Source of the DNA: JBQKLI01 sp012798975
GTDB taxonomy: Bacteria; Bacillota; Clostridia; Tissierellales; Peptoniphilaceae
Assembly (NCBI RefSeq): GCF_052116305.1
Contig: NZ_JBQKLI010000004.1
Span: forward strand, 62,001 to 126,000
Direction of reading: 5' to 3'
DNA length: 64,000 nucleotides
Made by a program: the position numbers and the translations under genes. The number at the start of each line of letters is the position of its first letter. Within the stretch, counting starts at the first letter, position 1. Below the pieces are notes generated by a model. That model searched no databases. It was not told where the DNA came from and saw only the letters and a list, made by a program, of their open reading frames with translations. Below are positions 18,071-26,124 of this stretch, in pieces.

Positions 18071-19460
18071 AGAAACAATCTTTCCAAGCTTCTTTTAATT
18101 TTTGAACACCTTCTGTTATTTGGACTTCTGATAAATTACCATATCCTAATAATAATTCAGCTGTTTTATGGGGATTCATATTATTATAATAATAATCTGT
18201 TATCCCGTAAACCTTACAATCATTATTCAAAGCTTTTTCAACGAGGATTCTTTCCTTTATTTCAGTATGCAGTCTTATATGGAGATGGAGTCCTGCTTCA
18301 GTACCTAAAAAACTTAAAGGAAATTTTGTTTTTAATAATTCGCTGATTAAATGTTCTCTTTTTCTGCCATACAGAGAACGCATTTTGTTCAGATGTTTCG
18401 TGAAATTTCCATTGTCCATAAACTGCTGAAAAACTCTCTGTGTGAGAGAGGGAACCGGGCAAACAAAGAAATGAGCTAAGTCCAGATAACGAAGCATCAA
18501 AGAATCAGGGAGAACGAGATAGCTGATGCGAAGGGCGGGGGAAAAAGATTTGGAAAAACTACCTAAGTAAATTACACGATCGCTTTTATCCAGCCCTTTA
18601 AGTGCGGGGATGGGTTTTCCGCTATATCTGAATTCACTGTCGTAATCATCTTCAATGATCCATGAATTCTTTTGGGTGGCCCATTTTAAAAGTTCATATC
18701 TTTTTGAAATCGGATAAAGAATACCTGTTGGAAACTGGTGAGAAGGAGAGATGGATATGCAGTCGATTTCATTTTCGTTTAAATCTTCGATTTCAATACC
18801 ATTATCCTGTATAGGTACCGGCACATGGGAGAGTTTGTTTTCTCTAAAGAGAAGGCCTATTTTAGCATATCCCGGGTTTTCTATACCATAGACCGTCTTC
18901 TTCGGCAATAGCCGAATGAGCAGATCATAAAGGTATTCTGTACCGGAGCTGATAACAATATTTTCTGGAGAAGTATCGACTCCTCTGGAAGATAATAAGT
19001 ATCTTGAGATAGACTCTCGAAGAGAGTATAAACCTTGTGGAGATCCGGTGGTTTCGAACAAAGATACTTCATCGATTGCATCCTTATATGCTTTAGCAAA
19101 TTCCTTTTTAGGAAATTCGCTTGTATCGATCGAATTGAAGTCGAAATCATAGCTGTAGTTTTTTGTTTTTTTTGTCTCTATACTGATATCCTTCTTTTCA
19201 ATAGGAGTCATAAACCAGTCTATTTTTTCTACATAATATCCGCTTCTCTCTTTAGAGTACAAATACCCTTCATCTAAAAGCTGATTATAGGCTGATTGGA
19301 TTGTGTTTTGGGAAAGATTTAAATAATCTGAAAGTTTTCTTTTTGAAGGTAATTTTTCATGGGGTTTAAGAGTTCCATCCTCAATGTTGATTTTTATATA
19401 ATGATAAAGCTGCTGATATAAAGGTTCATTCTTTGTAAAGTGCAAGGTAAATAAGTCCAT
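18069..19460 (-). CDS. MocR/PdxR-type regulator (GntR HTH plus aminotransferase-like domain)
   Basis: 463 residues. Residues 1-75 are a GntR winged helix (EPLYQQLYHYIK; KLPSKRKLSDYLNLSQNTI). From about 110 on is a fold-type I aminotransferase domain with the PLP lysine in GSFSKSFSP and a DDYDSEFRY segment. Such proteins sense PLP and control vitamin B6 or amine genes. It is divergent from an ECF transporter S subunit, so control of that transporter is likely. Ribosome site AGGAG before the ATG. Confidence 0.92.
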   Translation of the reverse strand: MDLFTLHFTKNEPLYQQLYHYIKINIEDGTLKPHEKLPSKRKLSDYLNLSQNTIQSAYNQLLDEGYLYSKERSGYYVEKIDWFMTPIEKKDISIETKKTKNYSYDFDFNSIDTSEFPKKEFAKAYKDAIDEVSLFETTGSPQGLYSLRESISRYLLSSRGVDTSPENIVISSGTEYLYDLLIRLLPKKTVYGIENPGYAKIGLLFRENKLSHVPVPIQDNGIEIEDLNENEIDCISISPSHQFPTGILYPISKRYELLKWATQKNSWIIEDDYDSEFRYSGKPIPALKGLDKSDRVIYLGSFSKSFSPALRISYLVLPDSLMLRYLDLAHFFVCPVPSLTQRVFQQFMDNGNFTKHLNKMRSLYGRKREHLISELLKTKFPLSFLGTEAGLHLHIRLHTEIKERILVEKALNNDCKVYGITDYYYNNMNPHKTAELLLGYGNLSEVQITEGVQKLKEAWKDCF

Positions 19461-19475
19461 ATTATGCTCCTTTCT

Positions 19476-19518
19476 GATATCATTAAAATATCACAGATTG
19501 GGTCTATAAACAATATCA
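19476..19518. promoter_or_regulatory. Candidate MocR operator (three ATATCA direct repeats)
   Basis: In the 101-bp divergent gap, RATATCA occurs at 19476-19482, 19487-19493 and 19512-19518. The first two are exactly 11 bp (one helical turn) apart, as in direct-repeat operators of MocR proteins. A TATACT -10 for the plus gene follows at 19528-19533. Confidence 0.45.
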
Positions 19519-19561
19519 AATTCATCCTATACTATTAATATATTGTTTTTGGAGGAAGAAG

Positions 19562-20053
19562 ATGAAAACTAGAAGAATTGTTTTAACGGCGATATTTATT
19601 GCTTTAGTGTATGTTGCAACATTAATTATTCAAATACCTATTCCAGGTACCAGCGGCTATGTAAATCTTGGAGATTCTTTTATACTGTTGTCTGGATATT
19701 TCTTCGGTCCGATAACTGGATTTATTGCGGGGGGATTCGGTTCTGCTTTAACAGACTTATCGACCGGATATGGTTTATGGGCTCCCTTTACATTGATCAT
19801 CAAAGGAATTATAGGACTATTAATGGGGTATTTTAAGAATAGGAAGTTAAATGTGTATCTATTAGCGGTATTTGCAGAAATATGGATGGTTATAGGCTAT
19901 CTTCTCGGAGGAACGATACTTACAGGAAGTTTAGCAGTATCATTAGGATCTGTGCCGGCAAATAGTATTCAAGGAATCATAGGCGTTGTGTTATTTATAA
20001 TTTTAAAAGAAGCATTAGAAAAGATGGGATTTGAAAAACGAATCAAAAAATAG
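19562..20053 (+). CDS. ECF transporter S component, probable vitamin B6-related
   Basis: 163 residues, five to six membrane helices. The N-terminus (RRIVLTAIFIALVYVATLI) and the GYVNLGDSFILLSGYFFGP segment are typical of S components that bind a vitamin and use a shared EcfAAT module encoded elsewhere. The substrate is inferred only from the divergent MocR gene, since predicted pyridoxine S components are found beside such regulators; hydroxymethylpyrimidine is an alternative. GGAGG site upstream, terminator directly behind. Confidence 0.85.
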   Translation: MKTRRIVLTAIFIALVYVATLIIQIPIPGTSGYVNLGDSFILLSGYFFGPITGFIAGGFGSALTDLSTGYGLWAPFTLIIKGIIGLLMGYFKNRKLNVYLLAVFAEIWMVIGYLLGGTILTGSLAVSLGSVPANSIQGIIGVVLFIILKEALEKMGFEKRIKK

Positions 20054-20077
20054 AAGCCTCTTCCGCTTCTATTTTTT
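20050..20077 (+). terminator. Terminator of the ECF S component gene
   Basis: ATAGAAGC / GCTTCTAT stem, seven-base loop, then six T; overlaps the stop codon. Confidence 0.85.
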
Positions 20078-20306
20078 ATGCGCTTCAGGTTTCTGATTGT
20101 ATTGTAATGAGGGAGCATTTATATTAAGAATTGAAATGATTATCGAATTTACAAAAAAGTTAAAGTAAATTAAAACGGAAATCTTGAGAAGGGGCTTTCT
20201 TCTTGCCTTTCAGCTCATGCTTTCTTTCATTATATCTTGTGCAGCTCCCTGTACACAAATAACTTTTGCTGAAGGCGGGATTTCACATAGAGATCTTTTT
20301 TGAGTT

Positions 20307-21146
20307 TTATGGAAGCATATCCGCATATAAAATATCTTTTACTGCAATACCTGTTTTTTTATCGTATAAAACTCCGTCAGCTGTTTCAGTGTGGGATTTC
20401 TCTCCTGAAGACACATTTTTAAGACGTTCATAATCTGATTTTGAAATAATCTGTATGGTGTCCTTAATATGTATGCTGCTGTTTTCGATGAGTTGTACCC
20501 CTTTATCAAAGCCGGGCACTTCATTAACTTTATGCTGTTAATTTTTTAAGCCGGCTTTATCGGCTTCTATTTTTAAATGATCCATCATTTTATAATAGGT
20601 TTGCTCCTGGTTTTTTTCCGATTCCTTTAACTTGTTTAAAATTTCCTGATTTTGCCGAGTCATTTCCAGAATTGATTTTTCATAGTCAGTTCCATCTATA
20701 GGATAGATGACTTCTTTAAAGGAATAAATGTTTTCCTTATCATTATCAGTGTTTTTGATATATTTTACTTCTATTGGACTCATCCTGCCAGAGACGCGTT
20801 CAAAAATACCTTATTTAAAGTTGAAGCCGCTGTGATCAACATATGCTATAAAGCTTAGGGAATCACCTTCCATAAATTTTCCCGCATAGTCTGCGATTAT
20901 AATATTAAGCTGATCTGACAGATGAGATTTCATATTCTGACGAAGATGGCTTTCGATCAATGATTCTATTTCTTTCTGATTCATTTTTTCTGTTTTCTCC
21001 AAATCAATCTCGGCAGGAACTGCTTTTTCTGCAACGGATGCTGCATTAGGAACGGCAGCGGATGGATATTCCTTGTTCTCTGGAATTGTTTTCTGACAAG
21101 AGCTTAATACTATTATACTAAGTACTGCAATAATCATTTTCCTCAT
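20307..21146 (-). pseudogene. Lipoprotein gene interrupted by two in-frame TAA codons
   Basis: One reading frame runs from ATG at 21146 to 20307 (280 codons), broken only by TAA at 20811-20813 and 20538-20540; no frameshift is needed. The N-terminus is a lipoprotein signal (MIIAVLSIIVLSSC, lipobox Cys 17). The three pieces keep soluble, charged character. The downstream pieces lack convincing ribosome sites, arguing for a decayed gene rather than three proteins. In a shifted frame at about 20210-20306 there is another open stretch that may be further debris. The rest of 20078-20306 shows nothing. The protein family is not recognised. Confidence 0.7.
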
Positions 21147-21392
21147 TTTATTCTTTTCTTTCTATAGAGTAGTCTTATCTTATATTTATTATACAGCTCT
21201 AGATTGAATAAAAAAGAATAAGAATATTACAAAATTATAACGAATAGATAATGCTTTTAAGAGTGGAGTCGGTATTTTTAAGAGGAACAAGTAAATGTAC
21301 TATAAGAAAATTGGATGTAATAGGAGAAAAGAGGCAAAAAAATAAGAGGTCTTTTTTGTAATGTTTTACAAATCAGACCTCAAATAGTGAAA

Positions 21393-21703
21393 TGACAACT
21401 GCACCTAGAAAAACTTTTAGGTTCTAACATCTGGTTACCTACCTTTTCTTTTATTAATGATCTTATATAAAAATATTCTACTTACATTTCTTACATTCGA
21501 TAGACTACACTTGTAATAAGATCATCGGGTATAACATGTGTTTCTTTTTACTTCATTTAGTTTCTTTACTTCTTTGAATAATAAAACGGATTTAATTTGA
21601 ATCTTTAAATCATAGTATTTTAGTTATTTATATAAACATAGAAATTATAAAATACTGAAACTGAATTTCTTTGTGAAATATTTTGAGCTAGGTGCAATTG
21701 TCA
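21393..21703. repeat. 311-bp AT-rich element with 16-bp terminal inverted repeats (MITE-like)
   Basis: The left end TGACAACTGCACCTAG (21393-21408) is the reverse complement of the right end CTAGGTGCAATTGTCA (21688-21703) at 15 of 16 positions. The interior is very AT-rich with no open frame of note. This looks like a non-autonomous insertion or the ends of a lost insertion sequence. No clear target duplication was found. It makes up most of the 738-bp gene-free stretch 21147-21884; the part before it (21147-21392) contains only a GAGGTCT / AGACCTC hairpin near 21340-21380. Confidence 0.55.
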
Positions 21704-21713
21704 AAGTACACTT

Positions 21714-21738
21714 CATAATAATAATTACTATTATTATG
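21714..21738. promoter_or_regulatory. 10-bp palindrome CATAATAATA / TATTATTATG, possible Fur-family site
   Basis: Perfect 10-bp arms around a 5-bp centre, 147 bp before the next gene. AT-rich palindromes of this kind resemble Fur/PerR operators, and perR is encoded 1.2 kb away, but the match to the PerR consensus is loose. Confidence 0.3.
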
Positions 21739-21884
21739 TTATTGTAATTATACCCTGCGAAACTATGTCTAAACATTTTTTTCGAAAAAAATTAAAAATA
21801 AATTCAAATATTTAATATATGAGTTTTGGGTATAAATACTTAGATTATGGTAACAAGAAACTATACTATAAAGGAAGTGATCTC

Positions 21885-22574
21885 ATGAAAGATAAAAAGT
21901 ACATACCAACGGTACATTCTACATTAAGGGAGAAGTCCGTATTGGTTCCTGAAGAAATATACAAGGCTAGCGGGATTAAGATCTTAAACCGCAGAATTAA
22001 ATCTCTGGTCTTTTCTACAGATGTGGCAATACTAAGCAATTGCAATGCAGATGCAACTATGGCTGTATATCCTTTTACACCAAGTCTTTCGATTACAAAT
22101 GCCATTATGACGGCAACACCTCTTCCAGTATTCGCGGGAGTAGGAGGAGGAACGACCAGCGGCAGCCGCGTGATCAATATTGCTCTTCATGCGGAGTTAA
22201 TGGGTGCTTTTGGTGTAGTTGTAAACGCCCCGATACCAAATTATATCATTCGAGAAATCAGAGAGGTACTAGATATTCCTATTTTGGCAACGGTAGTATC
22301 CTTTAATGATGATATCGAAGCGAAAATTGAAAGCGGAGCTGAAATATTAAATGTGTCTGGCGGGAAAAATACAATTGATCTCGTGAAAAAAATAAGAGAA
22401 AAAGTAGGGGATGAGTTTCCGATAATCGCTACGGGAGGCCCCACGAAGGAATTGATTTTAGAAACGATAGAAGCAGGGGCGAATGCAATCACATTTACAC
22501 CGCCATCAAATGGCGAGATTTTCTCAAAAGTTATGGAAAAATATCGCAAACGGTCCGATGAGTTCAAAAAATAA
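21885..22574 (+). CDS. Conserved TIM-barrel protein of unknown function (often labelled hydrolase)
   Basis: 229 residues from the ATG at 21885, chosen because AAGGAAGTGA lies just upstream; the earlier in-frame ATG at 21819 has no ribosome site. The sequence shows alternating strands and helices with two phosphate-binding-like loops, FAGVGGGTTSG and IATGGPTKE, plus GANAITFTPPS, resembling ThiG and IMP dehydrogenase-type barrels. No catalytic residues are certain. Stands alone with a strong terminator. Confidence 0.75.
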   Translation: MKDKKYIPTVHSTLREKSVLVPEEIYKASGIKILNRRIKSLVFSTDVAILSNCNADATMAVYPFTPSLSITNAIMTATPLPVFAGVGGGTTSGSRVINIALHAELMGAFGVVVNAPIPNYIIREIREVLDIPILATVVSFNDDIEAKIESGAEILNVSGGKNTIDLVKKIREKVGDEFPIIATGGPTKELILETIEAGANAITFTPPSNGEIFSKVMEKYRKRSDEFKK

Positions 22575-22586
22575 AGTTCGAAAATA

Positions 22587-22632
22587 AAAATAGAGAGTCT
22601 TTTCCTGATACTTGGAAGACTCTCTATTTTAA
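22587..22632 (+). terminator. Terminator, very strong
   Basis: 15-bp perfect stem AAAATAGAGAGTCTT / AAGACTCTCTATTTT with a 14-base loop. The A-rich left arm makes it usable from both sides. Confidence 0.9.
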
Positions 22633-22834
22633 CTTTATTGAGGTAGTAGAAAATAGTTCTATCTCTTTCAATGGAATCCCTTCTTTCTAAAAATAATACT
22701 TTATTCTTTGAAAAAATGAATTGTAATAATCTTTAAGAATGAAAATATATGATTTTGTGGGTCTTATAGAGCAAGACATTATTCTTACAATATAATTCGA
22801 TCATAATTTTGCTTTTGATTACCTCAACAAAGTT
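22631..22834. repeat. 204-bp element with imperfect terminal inverted repeats
   Basis: AACTTTATTGAGGTAG (22631-22646) and TTACCTCAACAAAGTT (22819-22834) are inverted copies at 14 of 16 positions, with similarity running a few bases further in. The interior has no gene. Together with the terminator it fills the 323-bp gap 22575-22897. Its end sequence differs from that of the element at 21393. Confidence 0.4.
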
Positions 22835-22897
22835 TGATAACATTATTATGTTTTTATGATTTATTTATACCCAGATAGTTTGTTTTTAATCAGCGAA

Positions 22898-23326
22898 CTA
22901 TTGATTTTTGCATTTTTTACAGATACCTGTAAAAAATATATTTTTACTCATGATTGAAAAATCATCTAAACCAATAAACAACTGATCATCATTTATTTTT
23001 TCAGTATTGATTTCAAAATCATAAACAGTACCACAGTCTTTACATAGAAAATGTCCATGAAGTTCGGTATTAATATCAAATCGTACTTCTGAATTATCTA
23101 CATGAAGTTCTAGAACCAAGTCGGCATCTGCGAAAGAGCGCAATGTATTATAGACAGTTGTTTTCGATAAAGTAGGTATTTGAGGGTAAAGATGATGATA
23201 AATTTCATCCACAGTAGGATGTATTTTGTTTCCCTCTAAGTATTCTAGTATTTTGATACGCTGATATGTAGGTCTGATATTATAATCTACAAGTGTTTCT
23301 TTGAAATTTTCTATAGTTAATTCCAT
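22898..23326 (-). CDS. perR: Peroxide-responsive repressor PerR
   Basis: 142 residues from the ATG at 23326 (GGAGG site); a longer frame upstream has no ribosome site. All five regulatory-metal ligands of B. subtilis PerR (His37, Asp85, His91, His93, Asp104) are found one residue earlier: His36, Asp84 in RFD, His90 and His92 in LHGH, Asp103. The Asp, rather than Glu, at 84 separates PerR from Fur. The structural zinc site is CKDC (95, 98) and CKKC (136, 139). PerR represses oxidative-stress genes until H2O2 oxidises its metal-ligand His. Divergent from a nitroreductase. Confidence 0.93.
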   Translation of the reverse strand: MELTIENFKETLVDYNIRPTYQRIKILEYLEGNKIHPTVDEIYHHLYPQIPTLSKTTVYNTLRSFADADLVLELHVDNSEVRFDINTELHGHFLCKDCGTVYDFEINTEKINDDQLFIGLDDFSIMSKNIFFTGICKKCKNQ

Positions 23327-23390
23327 GATTTCCTCCGGTTTCAATGTTGGATTAATTTCATAATTGTAAATCTGTTTTAGATTTAGTATT

Positions 23391-23425
23391 GTTACAATTA
23401 TAGTGTAACTAAGTGTCCTTGTCAA
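23391..23425 (-). promoter_or_regulatory. perR promoter with overlapping PerR box
   Basis: On the minus strand TTGACA (23420-23425) and TATAAT (23397-23402) are separated by 17 bp, all consensus. A 19-bp near-palindrome GTTACAATTATAGTGTAAC (23391-23409) covers the -10 and has the 7-1-7-like layout of PerR boxes, so autorepression is likely. Confidence 0.75.
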
Positions 23426-23502
23426 TGAGTAGGAGATAGATAATCTCTGAAGTTGAAGAGTTTTTTCAAATAAAAGGGGTATACAAATAAAGAGGTGATA
23501 AT

Positions 23503-24015
23503 ATGACATTCTATGATTTAGCCAAGCGGCGTTATTCAGTACGACAATTTACAAAAGAAAGAATTCCAAGAGATAAGTTAGAGAGTATATTAGAAGCAGC
23601 AAGACTTGCTCCAACTTCGCAAAATGATCAGCCACAAAGGCTTTTTATTTTAGAGAGCGAAACTGCAAGAGAAAATCTTAATAAAGCGATGAATTCTGAA
23701 ATAAAAGCTCCTCTTTATGTTTTAGTAGCTTATGACAAGAGAGAGACTAGAACAAGAAATTATCCCGTTATCGACGGCGGTACTGTTTCAGCTTCCATTG
23801 TAGCGACCTATCTAATGCTTGAAGCATCGGACACAGGTTTGGGATCAATATGGATTGGGGACGTTGATCTAGGTAAATTAAAAACAGTATTAAATCTTGA
23901 AGAATATATTGTGCCAATTGGAATCATTGCTATTGGATTTCCGATGATTGAATCGAAACCAGGTCCAAGTCATGCGAACAGAAAACCTTTAGAAGAAACT
24001 ACATTTTATTTATAG
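23503..24015 (+). CDS. Nitroreductase family FMN protein
   Basis: 170 residues, the short form of the family. RRYSVRQFTKERIP and APTSQNDQPQRLFI supply FMN phosphate and ring contacts; GLGSIWIGDV is the conserved second half motif. An NAD(P)H:FMN reductase acting on nitro or quinone compounds; the physiological substrate is unknown. AGAGGTGATAAT ribosome site. Being divergent from perR makes PerR control plausible. Confidence 0.9.
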   Translation: MTFYDLAKRRYSVRQFTKERIPRDKLESILEAARLAPTSQNDQPQRLFILESETARENLNKAMNSEIKAPLYVLVAYDKRETRTRNYPVIDGGTVSASIVATYLMLEASDTGLGSIWIGDVDLGKLKTVLNLEEYIVPIGIIAIGFPMIESKPGPSHANRKPLEETTFYL

Positions 24016-24104
24016 TCACTTTATTTAAATTTTACTTGTTAATGTACTAAACTTTAATAAAGAATTTTATAATAAGAGAGAGATCAGAAAAGGCGGTGAT
24101 GAGA

Positions 24105-24251
24105 ATGTTTCAGTGTAAAGAAGATATCCAAATAAATGTTCTTGCAGACCGCTATGCTGTATTTTGTCCGAAAGAGATTTCTAATGGAAACAATAGTTCT
24201 GACTCTAAGAAAGCGATTGTTTTGTTCTTAAACTATAATATGAAAAAATAA
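24105..24251 (+). CDS. Small protein, 48 residues, unknown
   Basis: ATG at 24105 with AGGCGGTGATG upstream; stop overlaps a terminator hairpin. Two Cys (MFQC and VFCP) and a basic C-terminus. No family recognised. A gene is supported only by the ribosome site, the reading frame and the terminator placed right behind it. Confidence 0.45.
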   Translation: MFQCKEDIQINVLADRYAVFCPKEISNGNNSSDSKKAIVLFLNYNMKK

Positions 24252-24277
24252 GGACCCTTTTGGATCCTTATTTTTTC
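24247..24277 (+). terminator. Terminator after the 48-residue gene
   Basis: AAGGACCC / GGATCCTT stem with one mismatch and a six-T tail. Confidence 0.7.
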
Positions 24278-24303
24278 GTTAAAAAGAAGGAGAATGATAT
24301 AAT

Positions 24304-24624
24304 ATGGAAGCTTGTACTTTAGAATTAAAAGAAATTATTAAAACAAAGGGAGACTATCAGCTGGGAAAATCTTATGACGCTAGAGGGAGAGTGTTTTATA
24401 CTATAAAAAACATAAGAGGCAATGAAAAACATCATGCCCATCTAAAAAAATATAGTATAGCCTGCAGTGTACTTAGCTGGGTTTATAATAAAAAAATTCC
24501 GAAGAACGAGTACTATATTAAATCCTGTTTGAGATTGACGATAGACAAGACTTATGCAGAACGTTTATTAAATCATGAAAAAAAAGAAAAATATGTGAAT
24601 ATCAATAAAGGAGTTTTTCGTTAA
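24304..24624 (+). CDS. Hypothetical protein, 106 residues
   Basis: Basic protein (many Lys/His, e.g. NEKHHAHLKKYS) with three Cys and no signal peptide or membrane segment. AGGAG site about 9 bases upstream. The mix of a basic N-terminal two thirds and a C-terminal helix (TYAERLLNHEKKEKYV) could suit nucleic-acid binding, but no family is recognised. Co-directional with the next gene, 20 bases apart. Confidence 0.65.
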   Translation: MEACTLELKEIIKTKGDYQLGKSYDARGRVFYTIKNIRGNEKHHAHLKKYSIACSVLSWVYNKKIPKNEYYIKSCLRLTIDKTYAERLLNHEKKEKYVNINKGVFR

Positions 24625-24644
24625 AAATAAAGAAAGGAAACTAT

Positions 24645-25016
24645 ATGACAGATAAATTTCATAATAAAAGATCCGATTTAGAAGTGGATATGAAGACTCG
24701 AAAGGCGTACGAATTTGAAAGATACTTAATAGAATTAGCGGACTCTATTGAAACAGAGCTTGCGGAATTAATGCTACAGATTATGGAATTCGAAGCTTTC
24801 CAAAAATGTCAGCAAAGTAATTTTCAAGATCTGTCAGAAGATATTATCCAAGGTTATACCACTGAATACGCAGATAAAAAGGAGTCTTTTCGGATTCTTA
24901 CAGAACAATACAAAGTATATCGCCATATTATAAATAATTTTGATGATTATCGAGAAATGAATGATGACGATATTTTGAACACTATGTTTTTAATAGAAAC
25001 GAAAAGAAATATTTAG
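24645..25016 (+). CDS. Hypothetical helical acidic protein, 123 residues
   Basis: Almost wholly alpha-helical and acidic (ELADSIETELAELMLQIMEFEAF), the opposite charge to the basic protein encoded just before it, so the two could form a pair. AAAGGAAA site upstream and a strong terminator directly after. No family recognised. The pair looks like a two-gene operon of unknown role. Confidence 0.65.
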   Translation: MTDKFHNKRSDLEVDMKTRKAYEFERYLIELADSIETELAELMLQIMEFEAFQKCQQSNFQDLSEDIIQGYTTEYADKKESFRILTEQYKVYRHIINNFDDYREMNDDDILNTMFLIETKRNI

Positions 25017-25052
25017 AAAAGAAACACAGATGTCTGTATCTGTGTTTCTTTT
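25017..25052 (+). terminator. Terminator, long perfect stem
   Basis: AAAAGAAACACAGAT / ATCTGTGTTTCTTTT, a 15-bp perfect stem with a six-base loop and trailing T. Confidence 0.9.
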
Positions 25053-25105
25053 CTTAGCAGTTGATAGATATTTGCAATAATAGATATAGAATAAAATGAG
25101 GTATT

Positions 25106-26026
25106 ATGGAACAATTTGGAATTATGATGGGGAAACACAAAAAATCTGCTTTCGAAGGCTGGTTCTTAAAAATAGACGATATACAAAATGATCTGATGCT
25201 TTCAATAATTTGGGGTTATACTACTCATGAAAAAACAGGGCATGCTTTTTTGCAATTTACCACGAATATAGATCATCAAACACACTATATCTCTTATCCC
25301 TTGGAAGAGCTGGAGTGGAAAAGCAGCACCTTCCATTTAAAGATAGGAAATAACTTTTTATCCGAAAAAAAAGCGGTGCTGGATTTTACAATAGAAGGAA
25401 GAAGAGTTCAGGGGGTTTTTGAGTTTGGAAAATTTTCTGAGATCAAAAAAGGATTTCTTAAACCCAATATAATGGGATGGCTTACCTATTTTCCAAACGA
25501 ATGCAATCATTCGATCACCAGTATGCATCATAACGTAAATGGAAAGCTGCGTATGGGGGAAAAGAAGTGGGAAATAGTAGATGCCGACGGATATATCGAG
25601 AAAGACTGGGGAACGAGCTTTCCTGAGAAATACGTGTGGCTTCAGGCGAATAATTGGGAAAATAGCAGAATTGTGTTCAGTTATGCTACTGTTCCTATGC
25701 TTGGGAAATACCGCAAGGGATTTTTTCTTTTACTGCAGCATGAAGGAATAGAATATCGATTCAGTACAATAGAAGGAAGCCGGCTTATCGATTTTAATGC
25801 TGATTCTATTTCGTTCTGGGCAAAGATACGAAAAGGAAATACTGAAGTATCGATAAAAGGAAAACAGAGAAATCCCGTACCATTAGCTTCTCCATCGATG
25901 GGTGAAATGAATGCAAAAATTAAAGAGTCTCTTGATGGAGATGTGGAAATTATACTTTTAAACAAAGGCAAAAAGAAAATAGAGTTGAAAAGCAATAGAG
26001 CGTCTATTGACGTGCACTTTCTTTAA
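25106..26026 (+). CDS. Tocopherol cyclase-like family protein
   Basis: 306 residues. FEGWFLKI near residue 16, NIMGWLTYFPNECNHSITSMHH near 120-145, and DGYIEKDWGTSFPEKYVWLQANNW near 160-185 are the conserved blocks of the tocopherol-cyclase-like beta-barrel family known from plant VTE1. In plants the enzyme closes the chromanol ring; an anaerobic bacterium with no visible prenylquinone pathway must use the fold for something else, perhaps lipid or isoprenoid binding. No signal peptide. Single gene between two terminators. Family call fairly secure, function unknown. Confidence 0.75.
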   Translation: MEQFGIMMGKHKKSAFEGWFLKIDDIQNDLMLSIIWGYTTHEKTGHAFLQFTTNIDHQTHYISYPLEELEWKSSTFHLKIGNNFLSEKKAVLDFTIEGRRVQGVFEFGKFSEIKKGFLKPNIMGWLTYFPNECNHSITSMHHNVNGKLRMGEKKWEIVDADGYIEKDWGTSFPEKYVWLQANNWENSRIVFSYATVPMLGKYRKGFFLLLQHEGIEYRFSTIEGSRLIDFNADSISFWAKIRKGNTEVSIKGKQRNPVPLASPSMGEMNAKIKESLDGDVEIILLNKGKKKIELKSNRASIDVHFL

Positions 26027-26040
26027 GAAGAATTTGGATT

Positions 26041-26069
26041 AAAAAACGCAGAACAAATCTGCGTTTTTT
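26041..26069 (+). terminator. Terminator after the tocopherol cyclase-like gene
   Basis: AAAAACGCAGA / TCTGCGTTTTT stem with ACAAA loop and T tail. Confidence 0.92.
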
Positions 26070-26124
26070 GTTTTCAGTTTGCTGTTATAATGATATAGAG
26101 AGGAAAACAAAAAGGAGTATGTAT

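Noticed and set aside
17997..18098. 33-codon frame inside the small RNA
   Set aside because: No ribosome site and it continues past the terminator hairpin and T run.
20538..20783. Separate gene of 81 codons within the lipoprotein remnant
   Set aside because: Same frame as the upstream lipoprotein with only a stop between, and no good ribosome site.
21239..21360. 36-codon frame upstream of the 311-bp element
   Set aside because: No ribosome site and no protein-like composition.
22898..23326. Fur or Zur as the identity of the Fur-family gene
   Set aside because: All five PerR ligands including the Asp at 84 are present, and the operator layout fits PerR.
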